From contig CAMIWY010000094.1 of the NCBI GenBank assembly GCA_946402595.1, forward strand, positions 1 through 6,072: DNA of 6,072 nucleotides, in the 5' to 3' direction. Origin of the DNA: an uncultured Clostridia bacterium (GTDB lineage: Bacteria; Bacillota; Clostridia; Peptostreptococcales; Anaerovoracaceae). The first letter of the stretch is position 1. Every line of letters begins with the position of its first letter. This document shows, piece after piece, positions 1-5,489 of the stretch. The position numbers and the translations under genes were made by a program. The notes beneath the pieces are model-generated. The model was not told the DNA's origin. It saw nothing but the letters and a program-made list of their open reading frames with translations, and made no database searches.

Positions 1-277
1 TATATACAGTTCCGCCAAGCGGGTCAAGCTGGCCTGCTATTGTCTTGAGGACAGTAGACTTGCCGGCACCGTTAGGTCCTATAAGAGCAACGATCTCACC
101 CCTTCTTATCTCTATTTCAACGCCGCTGACAACGACCGTCTTCTCGTATCCCGTGTCAAGAGCATTGGTACTTATCACTGCACCCGTTGATCCGGTATCC
201 ATATTATTCGCATCAGTCATTTTTTCTGAAGCATATGCCGCAGCTGATGCTGCATGGTTCTTCTTTTCAGTACTCAC
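1..277 (-). CDS. ABC transporter ATP-binding protein, BtuD/FepC type (3' part outside window)
   Basis: This is the cytoplasmic ATPase that would power the importer encoded just upstream. About 92 codons are visible; the rest lies beyond position 1. The Walker A motif GPNGAGKST is at residues 67-75, preceded by a typical 'RRGEIVALI' strand and followed by 'LKTIAGQLDPLGGTV', as in iron-siderophore, heme and B12 importer ATPases. Tyr44 (in GYEK) is placed as the A-loop aromatic. I chose the GTG start at 277-275 because GAGG lies 7 bases upstream within a longer match to the 16S anti-SD (GAGGTGAT). The start is 4 bases after the permease stop codon, so translation is probably coupled. Oddly, about 32 residues rich in Ala, Ser, Asn and Thr precede the point where the family normally begins. 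Internal ATGs at 220 and 202 would shorten this extension but have no ribosome binding site. ATPase class is sure; the substrate is inferred from neighbours. Confidence 0.93.
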   Translation of the reverse strand, partial: MSTEKKNHAASAAAYASEKMTDANNMDTGSTGAVISTNALDTGYEKTVVVSGVEIEIRRGEIVALIGPNGAGKSTVLKTIAGQLDPLGGTVY

Positions 278-281
278 AGCA

Positions 282-1298
282 TCACCTCTTCTTCCTGTCG
301 AGCAGCATGAATATGACGACCGGCGCACCGAACACCGCAGTCATCGTGCTTATGCTCATCTCAGTCGGCGCGAACAGATTTCTCGCAAGCAGGTCGCAGA
401 ACAGGCAGAACACAGCGCCCCCGAAGAAGCACTGCGGCACCATCACGATCGGCTTCGACGTCTTCGTTATCGACCTCACCAGATGCGGGACAGCTATACC
501 TACGAAGGATATAGGGCCGGCAAAAGCAGTGACCGTTGCCGACAGCAGGCTCGAAAGAGTGATGAGCCCGATCCTGAACGATCTTATGTTGACGCCGACG
601 CTCCTCGCGTACTGCTCACCCATCTGAAATGCGGTCATAGGCTTTGACAGCATAAAAGCTGCAATAACAGCCAGCACAACGACGACTGTAAGAGTCCTTA
701 CATTGTCCCAGCTCACAGCCGAGAAGCTTCCCATCGACCAGTTGTGCAGGTTGACTATGTTTGAATCGTCAGCGAAAGTCACCAGGAATTCAGTGACCGC
801 TGAGCATATGTATCCCACCATCACGCCGCAGACTATGAGGACCGCCATGCTCCTTATGCGCCTCGAGATCACAAGGATGACTGCCGTCACAGCGAGCGAT
901 CCCGCGAAGGCAGCGATGATCATCATCAGCGAGCTCGTCATCATCCCCTCGCGCAAAGCGTATATCATGGCAGTCGCGACACAGAGTTTTGCGCCCGAAG
1001 ATATTCCGAGGATGTACGGGCCCGCGATAGGATTTGCGAAGAACGTCTGCAGCAGGAAGCCGGATACGGAAAGAGCGCCTCCGAGGAATACTGCCGCCAG
1101 GATCCTCGGCATGCGGATGTCCCATACTATCCTGCCGAACTTGCTCACAGTGTCATGCGAGAAAAGAATCCTGACCGCCTCTCCGGCGCTCATCGACGAA
1201 CTTCCCGTCAGTATATTTGCGATAATGAGCAAGGCAAGAAGCAGCGCAAGCGCCGCGTAGGTAATAGTTATTCTCGCTCTTCTTCCCTCACTGCTCAC
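282..1298 (-). CDS. FecCD-family ABC transporter permease (BtuC/FepD type)
   Basis: A 338-residue integral membrane permease, the usual length for the family, which forms the channel dimer of B12, heme and siderophore importers. Visible hallmarks are RMPRILAA (62-69), the conserved NPIAGPYILGISSGA stretch (89-103), GPISFVGIAVPHLVR (261-275), which is the segment that normally contacts the ATPase, and a C-terminal PTEMSISTMTAVFGAPVVIFML-like helix (from about 311). Roughly nine to ten hydrophobic segments can be counted, the first at about 13-31. The start is GTG at 1298-1296; GGAG lies 11 bases upstream, a rather long spacing, so initiation may be weak. It is followed after 4 bases by the ATPase gene and preceded by a 212-base gap after the substrate-binding protein. 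Family is certain. Corrinoid or cobalt-tetrapyrrole specificity is inferred from the upstream B12 riboswitch and chelatase; heme cannot be excluded. Confidence 0.95.
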   Translation of the reverse strand: MSSEGRRARITITYAALALLLALLIIANILTGSSSMSAGEAVRILFSHDTVSKFGRIVWDIRMPRILAAVFLGGALSVSGFLLQTFFANPIAGPYILGISSGAKLCVATAMIYALREGMMTSSLMMIIAAFAGSLAVTAVILVISRRIRSMAVLIVCGVMVGYICSAVTEFLVTFADDSNIVNLHNWSMGSFSAVSWDNVRTLTVVVVLAVIAAFMLSKPMTAFQMGEQYARSVGVNIRSFRIGLITLSSLLSATVTAFAGPISFVGIAVPHLVRSITKTSKPIVMVPQCFFGGAVFCLFCDLLARNLFAPTEMSISTMTAVFGAPVVIFMLLDRKKR

Positions 1299-1510
1299 TA
1301 TCTTTTTTACTCCGCTGTTTACATTACTTGCTGATAACGATTAGTGACATGTATATATTCTGAATGGTGATCTGTCATAAGGGATCCACCGCAAGCGGTC
1401 CCCCTTGTGACTAGTTCGCAGAAGAGCGGGCAACCCGTAAAGATACAAAAATGTTGCGTAAAGTTCTTCGAGAATTATCACCATAAGGAAAAATATATGC
1501 AGCTTTATAC
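1299..1510 (-). other. 212-base intercistronic spacer between binding protein and permease
   Basis: No convincing gene is present. Read on the minus strand it holds two short potential hairpins: CGGG-TTG-CCCG (1427-1437), and ACCG-CTTG-CGGT (1388-1399) flanked by GGG/CCC that can extend the stem past a bulge (1381-1402). Neither is followed by a run of T, so neither looks like a terminator. In ABC importer operons such gaps often carry RNA structures that keep the binding protein more abundant than the membrane parts; that role here is inference. No good promoter was seen; a TTATGA / TATATA pair with 17-base spacing is too weak to call. Confidence 0.4.
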
Positions 1511-2779
1511 TTATCTCGCAAGCTTATGGAAATACTCCATATCATTATCATTTTCAGCGCCCGCGAATATCCTGTTCATCTCGACAGTCATATCCGCAAC
1601 GCCTGTTGTCTTCTGGAAGGTGCTAGCGTCTGTACACCACACGCGGCCCTCCTTTACAGCCTTGAAATCTGCGAACTTGTCTGACAGTGTCATCAGGTCG
1701 CTTATACTCTCAAGACTTCCCTCGATGGTGCTGTTATAGATGAGTATATCAGCATCCACCGCTTTATCATAGAACGCTTCCATCTGCATGTTCATGGTGG
1801 AAAGCGCATTGTCTTCTTCCTCAGTTATGCCGTCAAGAGCATATGTCCCGCCGGCAGTTTCTATCATCTTTGTCACATAGTCTCCCGGCTTTCTCACGAT
1901 CACCGAACCGTTCGAATTGACCGAGAAGAATGCCACGGAAGGCGCCTCAGCGACCGCATCCGTGTCAACCGATTTTATCTTTTCCACTGCGTCGTTGAAG
2001 AAAGCCTCAGCCTCTTCGCTCTTTCCGAGCAGCAGTCCGTACAGCTTGATCCATTCAAGCCTTCCCAGAGGGTCTGCTTCATAGCTCGACCTCTCGACCA
2101 GCACAGGTATCCCGACCTCCTCTATCTCCTCCTTGATCTGAGGATTGTGGTATATCATCGTGGACTCTATCGCAAGGTCGATATCTCCTTCGAGCAAAGC
2201 TTCATAGTCCGGCGCGCGGTACTTCCCTATGTACTGTATAGTGCCGTCCTCCACGAGCTTTTTTATCTTGTCGATGCCCCAATCCTTGGCCTGGGTGCTT
2301 GTCATTTTGACAGCATCGAGCGCGCCTGCTGCGTCAATAAGGTCCATCGCGGACGATGCCGCAAGGTATACAGACTGTGCCGGTGCGCAGATGATCGTCA
2401 TCTCTCCGATCTCTTCATCAGGCAGCCATTCAGGCAGCTCGTCCGAGCCCTCGATCACCAGGTACTGAAGTCCGTCTTCTATAGAGACGACAGCTATGCC
2501 GTCCTCATAATAATCGACATGGAACTGATCTGCATACTCGAGATCCATTGATCCGGTCTTGTGCTCCTCAAGAACGCTGTCCGCCTTCTTGTCGATGGCT
2601 TCAGCTGCCTTCTCCCTGCTGCCGCATCCTGCACACAGCAAAACAGCCAGAATCGCCATCAGGACAAGCAAAATCTTTGCAGTTTTGCCAGCCTTTCCGG
2701 TTATTGCAGTCATTGCAGTTGTTGCGCCTGCTCTGTCGTTATTATGTAATTCTCCTGTACTCGTGAACTTATTCTTCAA
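1511..2779 (-). CDS. Lipoprotein substrate-binding protein of a BtuF/FepB-type ABC importer
   Basis: The binding lipoprotein that would capture the substrate outside the membrane and deliver it to the adjacent permease. Counting from the TTG at 2779 (422 residues), a hydrophobic segment ILLVLMAILAVLLCAGC ends at lipidated Cys52. After an Asp/Glu-rich stretch, the Peripla_BP_2-like fold starts near residue 126 with TIICAPAQSVYLAASSAMDLI, matching the family's opening strand and helix. The hinge helix is at about 240-275, and the second lobe follows with IVRKPGDYVTKMIETAGG (294-311). The start is ambiguous. TTG 2779 has AGGAA 9 bases upstream but gives a very long N-region. ATG 2713 gives a normal signal peptide (Cys30, 400 residues) but has no clear ribosome binding site. 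The fold is well supported. The ligand is unknown; a corrinoid or related cobalt/iron tetrapyrrole is inferred from the B12 riboswitch and the exported CbiK. Confidence 0.92.
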   Translation of the reverse strand: MKNKFTSTGELHNNDRAGATTAMTAITGKAGKTAKILLVLMAILAVLLCAGCGSREKAAEAIDKKADSVLEEHKTGSMDLEYADQFHVDYYEDGIAVVSIEDGLQYLVIEGSDELPEWLPDEEIGEMTIICAPAQSVYLAASSAMDLIDAAGALDAVKMTSTQAKDWGIDKIKKLVEDGTIQYIGKYRAPDYEALLEGDIDLAIESTMIYHNPQIKEEIEEVGIPVLVERSSYEADPLGRLEWIKLYGLLLGKSEEAEAFFNDAVEKIKSVDTDAVAEAPSVAFFSVNSNGSVIVRKPGDYVTKMIETAGGTYALDGITEEEDNALSTMNMQMEAFYDKAVDADILIYNSTIEGSLESISDLMTLSDKFADFKAVKEGRVWCTDASTFQKTTGVADMTVEMNRIFAGAENDNDMEYFHKLAR

Positions 2780-2806
2780 ATGTCTGATTTCCTGTTATTT
2801 ATCTTT

Positions 2807-2825
2807 CTGCACTTCATTGGTGCAG
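2807..2825 (-). other. Small RNA hairpin upstream of the binding-protein gene
   Basis: CTGCAC and GTGCAG form a perfect 6-base-pair stem around a 7-base loop (CAATGAA). It sits about 28 bases before the TTG start of the binding protein and next to the larger hairpin at 2845-2874. There is no T-run after it, so a role in termination is unlikely; it could stabilise the downstream mRNA. Confidence 0.35.
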
Positions 2826-2844
2826 CATTTCCAATAAACGAACA

Positions 2845-2874
2845 CAGAGATCCTGCCTTCCGGCAGGGTCTCTG
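2845..2874 (-). terminator. Strong intercistronic hairpin, possible partial terminator or processing/stability element
   Basis: On the minus strand CAGAGA-C-CCTGCC and GGCAGG-A-TCTCTG pair almost perfectly (one C/A mismatch) around a GGAA loop, a stable GNRA tetraloop. It begins 14 bases after the stop of the two-domain lipoprotein gene. The following bases, TGTTCGTTTATT, are only moderately T-rich, so full termination is doubtful. A partial terminator, or a 3' end protector for the chelatase and lipoprotein part of the mRNA, fits better. The hairpin itself is clear; its function is inferred. Confidence 0.55.
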
Positions 2875-2888
2875 CGCAGTTGTAACTT

Positions 2889-3779
2889 TTATTTTACCGA
2901 TGATGAGTCGAATGTAAGTGTGTATTCGATCTCATGCGGCTCGCTCATTGCCGTGGTATCGGCGATCACAGTCATCGGCTTGTCGAAGCTGAGGACAGGG
3001 ATCTCAAACACCGAGTTTCCGTCCTCGTTCACAGGCAGATACTTCTCGCCTTCTACGATCATGTAGTCGTAGTGCGGACTGCTCCATTCGATCACAGCCG
3101 TGACGCTGTCACCGGATACTATGATGGTCGCAGGCGAAGTAACTGATGCTTTGCCTGTACCGCCTTCAAGAGCCACATCTACTGTATGCTCTCCTTCGGC
3201 GATATCTGGCGCAGCAGCTTCTTCCCCATTGTCTGAGGTTTCAGCGTCACCGGAAGCTTCTTTCTCACCGCCGATAACCGCCTGAATGTCATCTCCGGGA
3301 ACTGGGTCAGATACGACTACCTTGTGGTCATACCAGGTTCCCTTGGTCCCGAGCAGTGCGAGGTCGAATTCCTCGTCAAGCGCAGGCACCGGAACATCGA
3401 ATCCATACACTTCATCGGTATATCCGTCGCTGTATGTGACAGTATCTGTTGTCGGCTCCAGGAGCTCTGCCCCGTCTTTCTGAGCATCCTCAGCAAGGCC
3501 GGGATACAGGTTGACTATCTTCTTCGACTGGAGGCTGACGTGGATCGTCATCTTCCCGTCCTCGACAGTCAGGATCCCCTTGTCCTGATTGGCCTCGTTC
3601 ACATGGAACATCGAGTTGTCCGTGGTGAAGGTCGCGACGTAAGTGCCGTCCTCGATTCCCGGATCAGCTGCCTGTCCTCCGCCGCAGCCTGCAAGCGCAA
3701 GCATTGCGAACGCGAGAGCTGCAGCAAGCAATAGTTTTAATAAGTTGTTTTTCTTCATTTTTTGTGTTTCTGTTTTCAT
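2889..3779 (-). CDS. Two-domain surface lipoprotein of unknown function, B12-operon associated
   Basis: A 296-residue exported lipoprotein with a signal peptide (basic start, hydrophobic 13-30) and lipobox LALAGC with Cys32. Two domains of roughly 100-115 residues (about 43-158 and 194-293) are joined by an acidic linker (159-193). Both begin with [D/E]G-x-[Y/H]-x-V/A, carry a central V-x-[D/G]-x-[M/V]-T strand pair, and end with F[D/E][V/I]PV followed by further strands (YGFDVPVPALD near 125-135; VFEIPVLSFD near 257-266). They therefore look like diverged copies of one beta-sandwich. The layout loosely resembles NEAT-type heme-binding domains, but I cannot confirm that. Possible metal or tetrapyrrole ligands include Tyr237, Tyr239 and Met240 (PHYDYM), and His59, Tyr150 and His152. 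The gene lies between the exported chelatase and the binding protein, so a role in catching or passing on a tetrapyrrole is a reasonable inference. No ribosome binding site precedes ATG 3779 or the alternative ATG 3758. Confidence 0.88.
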   Translation of the reverse strand: MKTETQKMKKNNLLKLLLAAALAFAMLALAGCGGGQAADPGIEDGTYVATFTTDNSMFHVNEANQDKGILTVEDGKMTIHVSLQSKKIVNLYPGLAEDAQKDGAELLEPTTDTVTYSDGYTDEVYGFDVPVPALDEEFDLALLGTKGTWYDHKVVVSDPVPGDDIQAVIGGEKEASGDAETSDNGEEAAAPDIAEGEHTVDVALEGGTGKASVTSPATIIVSGDSVTAVIEWSSPHYDYMIVEGEKYLPVNEDGNSVFEIPVLSFDKPMTVIADTTAMSEPHEIEYTLTFDSSSVK

Positions 3780-3784
3780 TACGC

Positions 3785-3820
3785 GTACGGGGTCCGCGTT
3801 TTTTCATGCAGGCCCCGCAC
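3785..3820 (-). other. RNA hairpin directly before the two-domain lipoprotein start codon
   Basis: GTGCGGGG (3820-3813) can pair with CCCCGTAC (3792-3785) as an 8-base-pair stem with one G-U. A further CC/GG pair is possible inside past a bulged A. The stem ends 5 bases before the ATG at 3779 and fills most of the 53-base gap after the chelatase stop. It has no T-run, so it is not a terminator. It occupies the place where a ribosome binding site would be expected, and may either reduce initiation or favour ribosomes arriving from the upstream gene. Confidence 0.5.
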
Positions 3821-3832
3821 TTTTAATCAGAT

Positions 3833-5062
3833 TTACTGAGCCATGGCCTCAGCAGTGTGTGCAACGTAGATCTTCTGGATGTCTGCGATTCTTCCGAGTC
3901 CTTCGATCTGGTTGCTTACGTTATCAGCTCCGAGTCCGGCGCCTGTGTCTACAGGTGCATCAGCGCCTTCAACCTCGAACTCGCCGCCGTTGACGAATCC
4001 GTAGTACCATGCGCCCTCTTCATCGCCGGCCATGTCGTTGTTGGCGTGGTCGCCTGCAACTACCATCAGAGGTCTCAGGATGACCTTGGTGTATCCTGCA
4101 TCCTCAAGAGCCTTCTTGACTGCAGGGAATGCTGTATCTTCAGGCTTGCCCTCAACAGTTCCGATGAATACGTTCTTGTATCCGAGCTGCTTCATCTGCT
4201 CCTGCATCTGGTCATAGGAAATGCTTGCCTCGTGGGAAGTACCGTGTCCCATGAATACGAATGCAGTACCATCTGCTGCTGCAGCATCGAGTGAATCGAA
4301 TCCGCCTGCCTTTACAGCCTCAGCAACTACAGCCTTTGCAACAGCTTCCTTGTCAGCGTTGATGACTGTTGCATCCTCGCCTACAGTACCGAGAAGCGGC
4401 TCAGCTACCTTTACAGAATCGAACTTATCCTTGTATCCATCGAGTGCAGAGATGAGCTCATCATACTCAGCTCCGTGCATCAGGTGTGTAGGCTGTACAA
4501 CGAGGTTCTTGACGCCGTTGTCTACAGCTCTCTGGAGTGCCTGATCAACGTTGTCGATCTTCTCTCCGTCACGTGCATATACGTGGTTGATGATGATCTG
4601 TGCTGTGAAAGCTCTTCTTACAGACCAGTCAGGGTTAGCTTCCTGCAGAGCCTTCTCGATGCCGCCGATGTCCTCTGCACGGCTCTCATTGAAGGATGTA
4701 CCGAAGCTTACAACGAGAAGCTCGTTCTCACCGATCTCATCCTGGTTCAGAGGATCATCCTTCGATGCATCACCTGTGTCTCTTCCGAAGTAATCAGGAT
4801 CAGCGAACTCGCCTTCCACCTGTTCCTTCTGCTCATCAGTCAGAGCATCCCATGCTGCCTTTGCAGCTTCGCACTGAGCATAGGTGTCATCTGTATACTC
4901 CTGTACGTAGATGGCATCGATCAGAGCTGCACATTCAGCTGCAGGATCTGCAGCAGCCTCTTCCTCAGGAGCTGCTTCCTGACCGCCTCCGCATGCTGTC
5001 ATGAGTGACAATGAGAAAATCATGGTGATTCCCAGCAGCATTACCAGTAACTTCTTCTTCAT
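3833..5062 (-). CDS. cbiK: Exported lipoprotein CbiK-type cobaltochelatase
   Basis: A class II chelatase of the CbiK family (cobalt insertion into sirohydrochlorin in the anaerobic B12 pathway), anchored outside the membrane. From ATG 5062 (409 residues) the signal peptide MKKKLLVMLLGITMIF leads to lipobox LMTAC with Cys24. The ATG is chosen because AAGGAG lies 9 bases upstream; upstream TTG/ATG codons (5086, 5083) would spoil the signal peptide. Residues about 42-95 form a charged helical module (AKAAWDALTDEQKEQVEG) not part of CbiK. The chelatase domain (about 113-409) starts ENELLVVSFGTSF. Candidate metal-site histidines are His193/His196 (QPTHLMHG) and His273 (MGHGT), corresponding to the two catalytic histidines of characterised CbiK; AGDHANNDM (His339) is also conserved. 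Compared with the copy at 5540 it has about 17 extra residues before MGHGT and an extra acidic/glycine segment near 363-385. The periplasmic CbiK of Desulfovibrio vulgaris is a precedent for export. Its substrate here is unknown. Confidence 0.95.
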   Translation of the reverse strand: MKKKLLVMLLGITMIFSLSLMTACGGGQEAAPEEEAAADPAAECAALIDAIYVQEYTDDTYAQCEAAKAAWDALTDEQKEQVEGEFADPDYFGRDTGDASKDDPLNQDEIGENELLVVSFGTSFNESRAEDIGGIEKALQEANPDWSVRRAFTAQIIINHVYARDGEKIDNVDQALQRAVDNGVKNLVVQPTHLMHGAEYDELISALDGYKDKFDSVKVAEPLLGTVGEDATVINADKEAVAKAVVAEAVKAGGFDSLDAAAADGTAFVFMGHGTSHEASISYDQMQEQMKQLGYKNVFIGTVEGKPEDTAFPAVKKALEDAGYTKVILRPLMVVAGDHANNDMAGDEEGAWYYGFVNGGEFEVEGADAPVDTGAGLGADNVSNQIEGLGRIADIQKIYVAHTAEAMAQ

Positions 5063-5071
5063 TTTTCTTCT

Positions 5072-5077
5072 CTCCTT
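5072..5077 (-). promoter_or_regulatory. Ribosome binding site deciding the exported cbiK start
   Basis: AAGGAG, 9 bases before ATG 5062. It supports this start over the in-frame TTG 5086 and ATG 5083, which lie upstream of it. Confidence 0.8.
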
Positions 5078-5108
5078 TTCCATCAAGAAAATATTTCGGG
5101 CTTTACAT

Positions 5109-5166
5109 AAAAAAAGCCTTCTTACTTCTCACGGTAAAAAAGGTGACAGAAATAAGGAGCAAGGCT
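5109..5166 (-). terminator. Intrinsic terminator of the B12 riboswitch leader
   Basis: The 5' arm AGCCTT (5166-5161) and CTTATTTCT pair with the 3' arm AGAAGTAAG and AAGGCT (5120-5115). Small bulges (GCTC and GT on the 5' side) and a CAC/GTG top complete a long stem, and the 3' arm runs straight into a stretch of seven T (5115-5109). It lies between the riboswitch and the exported cbiK gene, about 32 bases before its ribosome binding site. It is therefore well placed to stop transcription when cobalamin is bound. Two small hairpins overlap its arms and would compete with it: GGAGC/GCTCC (5156-5168) and GGCTTT/AAAGCC (5099-5118). Confidence 0.85.
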
Positions 5167-5207
5167 CCATTAAACTGTACGACCAATTCCTCGTGATCTC
5201 GGAAACT

Positions 5208-5264
5208 TTCCGGTCTGCCGGTTGCACTGCAGGCAGCGGACGGAAGTCTCCTGTACTTAAGTAC
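5208..5264 (-). promoter_or_regulatory. Switching region between B12 aptamer and terminator
   Basis: ACCGGCAG (5222-5215) is exactly complementary over 8 bases to CTGCCGGT (5270-5263), which contains the end of the B12 box. Its GGCAG part can instead pair with the nearer CTGCC (5236-5232). The two pairings exclude each other. CCGGAA (5213-5208) can pair with TTCCGG at the aptamer 5' end (5449-5444), with a local TTCCG (5245-5241), or with TTTCCG just downstream. A perfect 12-base palindrome GTACTTAAGTAC (5264-5253) also lies here. The complementarities are seen directly; their use in switching is inferred. Confidence 0.55.
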
Positions 5265-5453
5265 CGGCAGGTCTCCTGGCTGAAGAACATATCATGTCGG
5301 TTCGCCTTCCCGGATCATCCGGTCCTGCTGTTAACAGGACGGATCCTTTCCAGTGACATAATGAACTGACACGCTCTATCACAGTGACGGGATCGCGCGG
5401 GATTCTCACCCGCTTCCCTATTCTCCCCGCTGATAACGGGGCACCGGAACTTC
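5262..5453 (-). promoter_or_regulatory. Cobalamin (B12) riboswitch aptamer
   Basis: The minus strand shows the ordered conserved parts of the cobalamin riboswitch. They are GGTGCC near the 5' end (5447-5442), a CCCCG/CGGGG hairpin, the core GGGAAGCGGGTGAGAATCCC followed by GATCCCGTCACTGTGA, then GTCACTGG, GGGAAGGC, and the B12 box GCCAGGAGACCTGCC (5280-5266). A variable arm GTCCTG...CAGGAC lies between. In this class, adenosylcobalamin or another corrinoid binds and lowers expression of the genes downstream. Here the next gene is the exported cbiK, with a terminator between, so control by premature termination is expected. The motif is close to canonical and the call is very secure; which corrinoid form it senses cannot be read from the sequence. 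Confidence 0.97.
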
Positions 5454-5459
5454 ATATTT

Positions 5460-5489
5460 TTTATGTTTTGCAGTGCTAAAACATTGTAA
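5460..5489 (-). promoter_or_regulatory. Candidate promoter of the riboswitch-controlled operon
   Basis: TTACAA (5489-5484) and CATAAA (5465-5460) are spaced by 18 bases, which would start transcription a few bases before the aptamer. Both boxes match the sigma-A consensus only partly (3/6 and 4/6). Location is the main support; read-through from the upstream gene is an alternative or additional source of transcript. Confidence 0.3.
5463..5484 (-). repeat. Perfect inverted repeat over the candidate promoter
   Basis: ATGTTTT and AAAACAT form exact 7-base arms around 8 bases (minus strand AGCACTGC). It lies just before the riboswitch and overlaps the proposed -10 box and spacer. It is not followed by a T-run on either strand, so it is not a terminator. 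It could be a repressor operator; the regulator is unknown. Confidence 0.45.

Noticed and set aside
790..1125. 111-codon minus-strand frame inside the permease
   Set aside because: It overlaps the permease in another frame; the permease frame carries the conserved FecCD motifs.
1330..1350. GATAACGATTAG-like sequence resembling a Fur box upstream of the permease
   Set aside because: Only part of the hexamer pattern matches, no dyad is present, and it lies inside an operon rather than at a promoter.
1341..1484. A 47-codon minus-strand open frame (starting MVIILEELYATFLYLYG) in the gap between binding protein and permease
   Set aside because: It has no ribosome binding site, crosses both hairpins and has no recognisable family. 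It is more likely chance.
2807..2825. Hairpin before the binding-protein gene as a terminator
   Set aside because: The following sequence is A-rich rather than T-rich, and no promoter for the importer genes is visible after it.
2889..3779. Calling the two-domain lipoprotein a NEAT heme-binding protein
   Set aside because: General layout and some strand patterns are similar, but no certain NEAT signature was found, so it stays a hypothesis only.
45..5369. Many plus-strand open frames, some over 130 codons
   Set aside because: They are antisense to well-supported genes, show no family features or ribosome binding sites, and several have biased composition typical of shadow frames.
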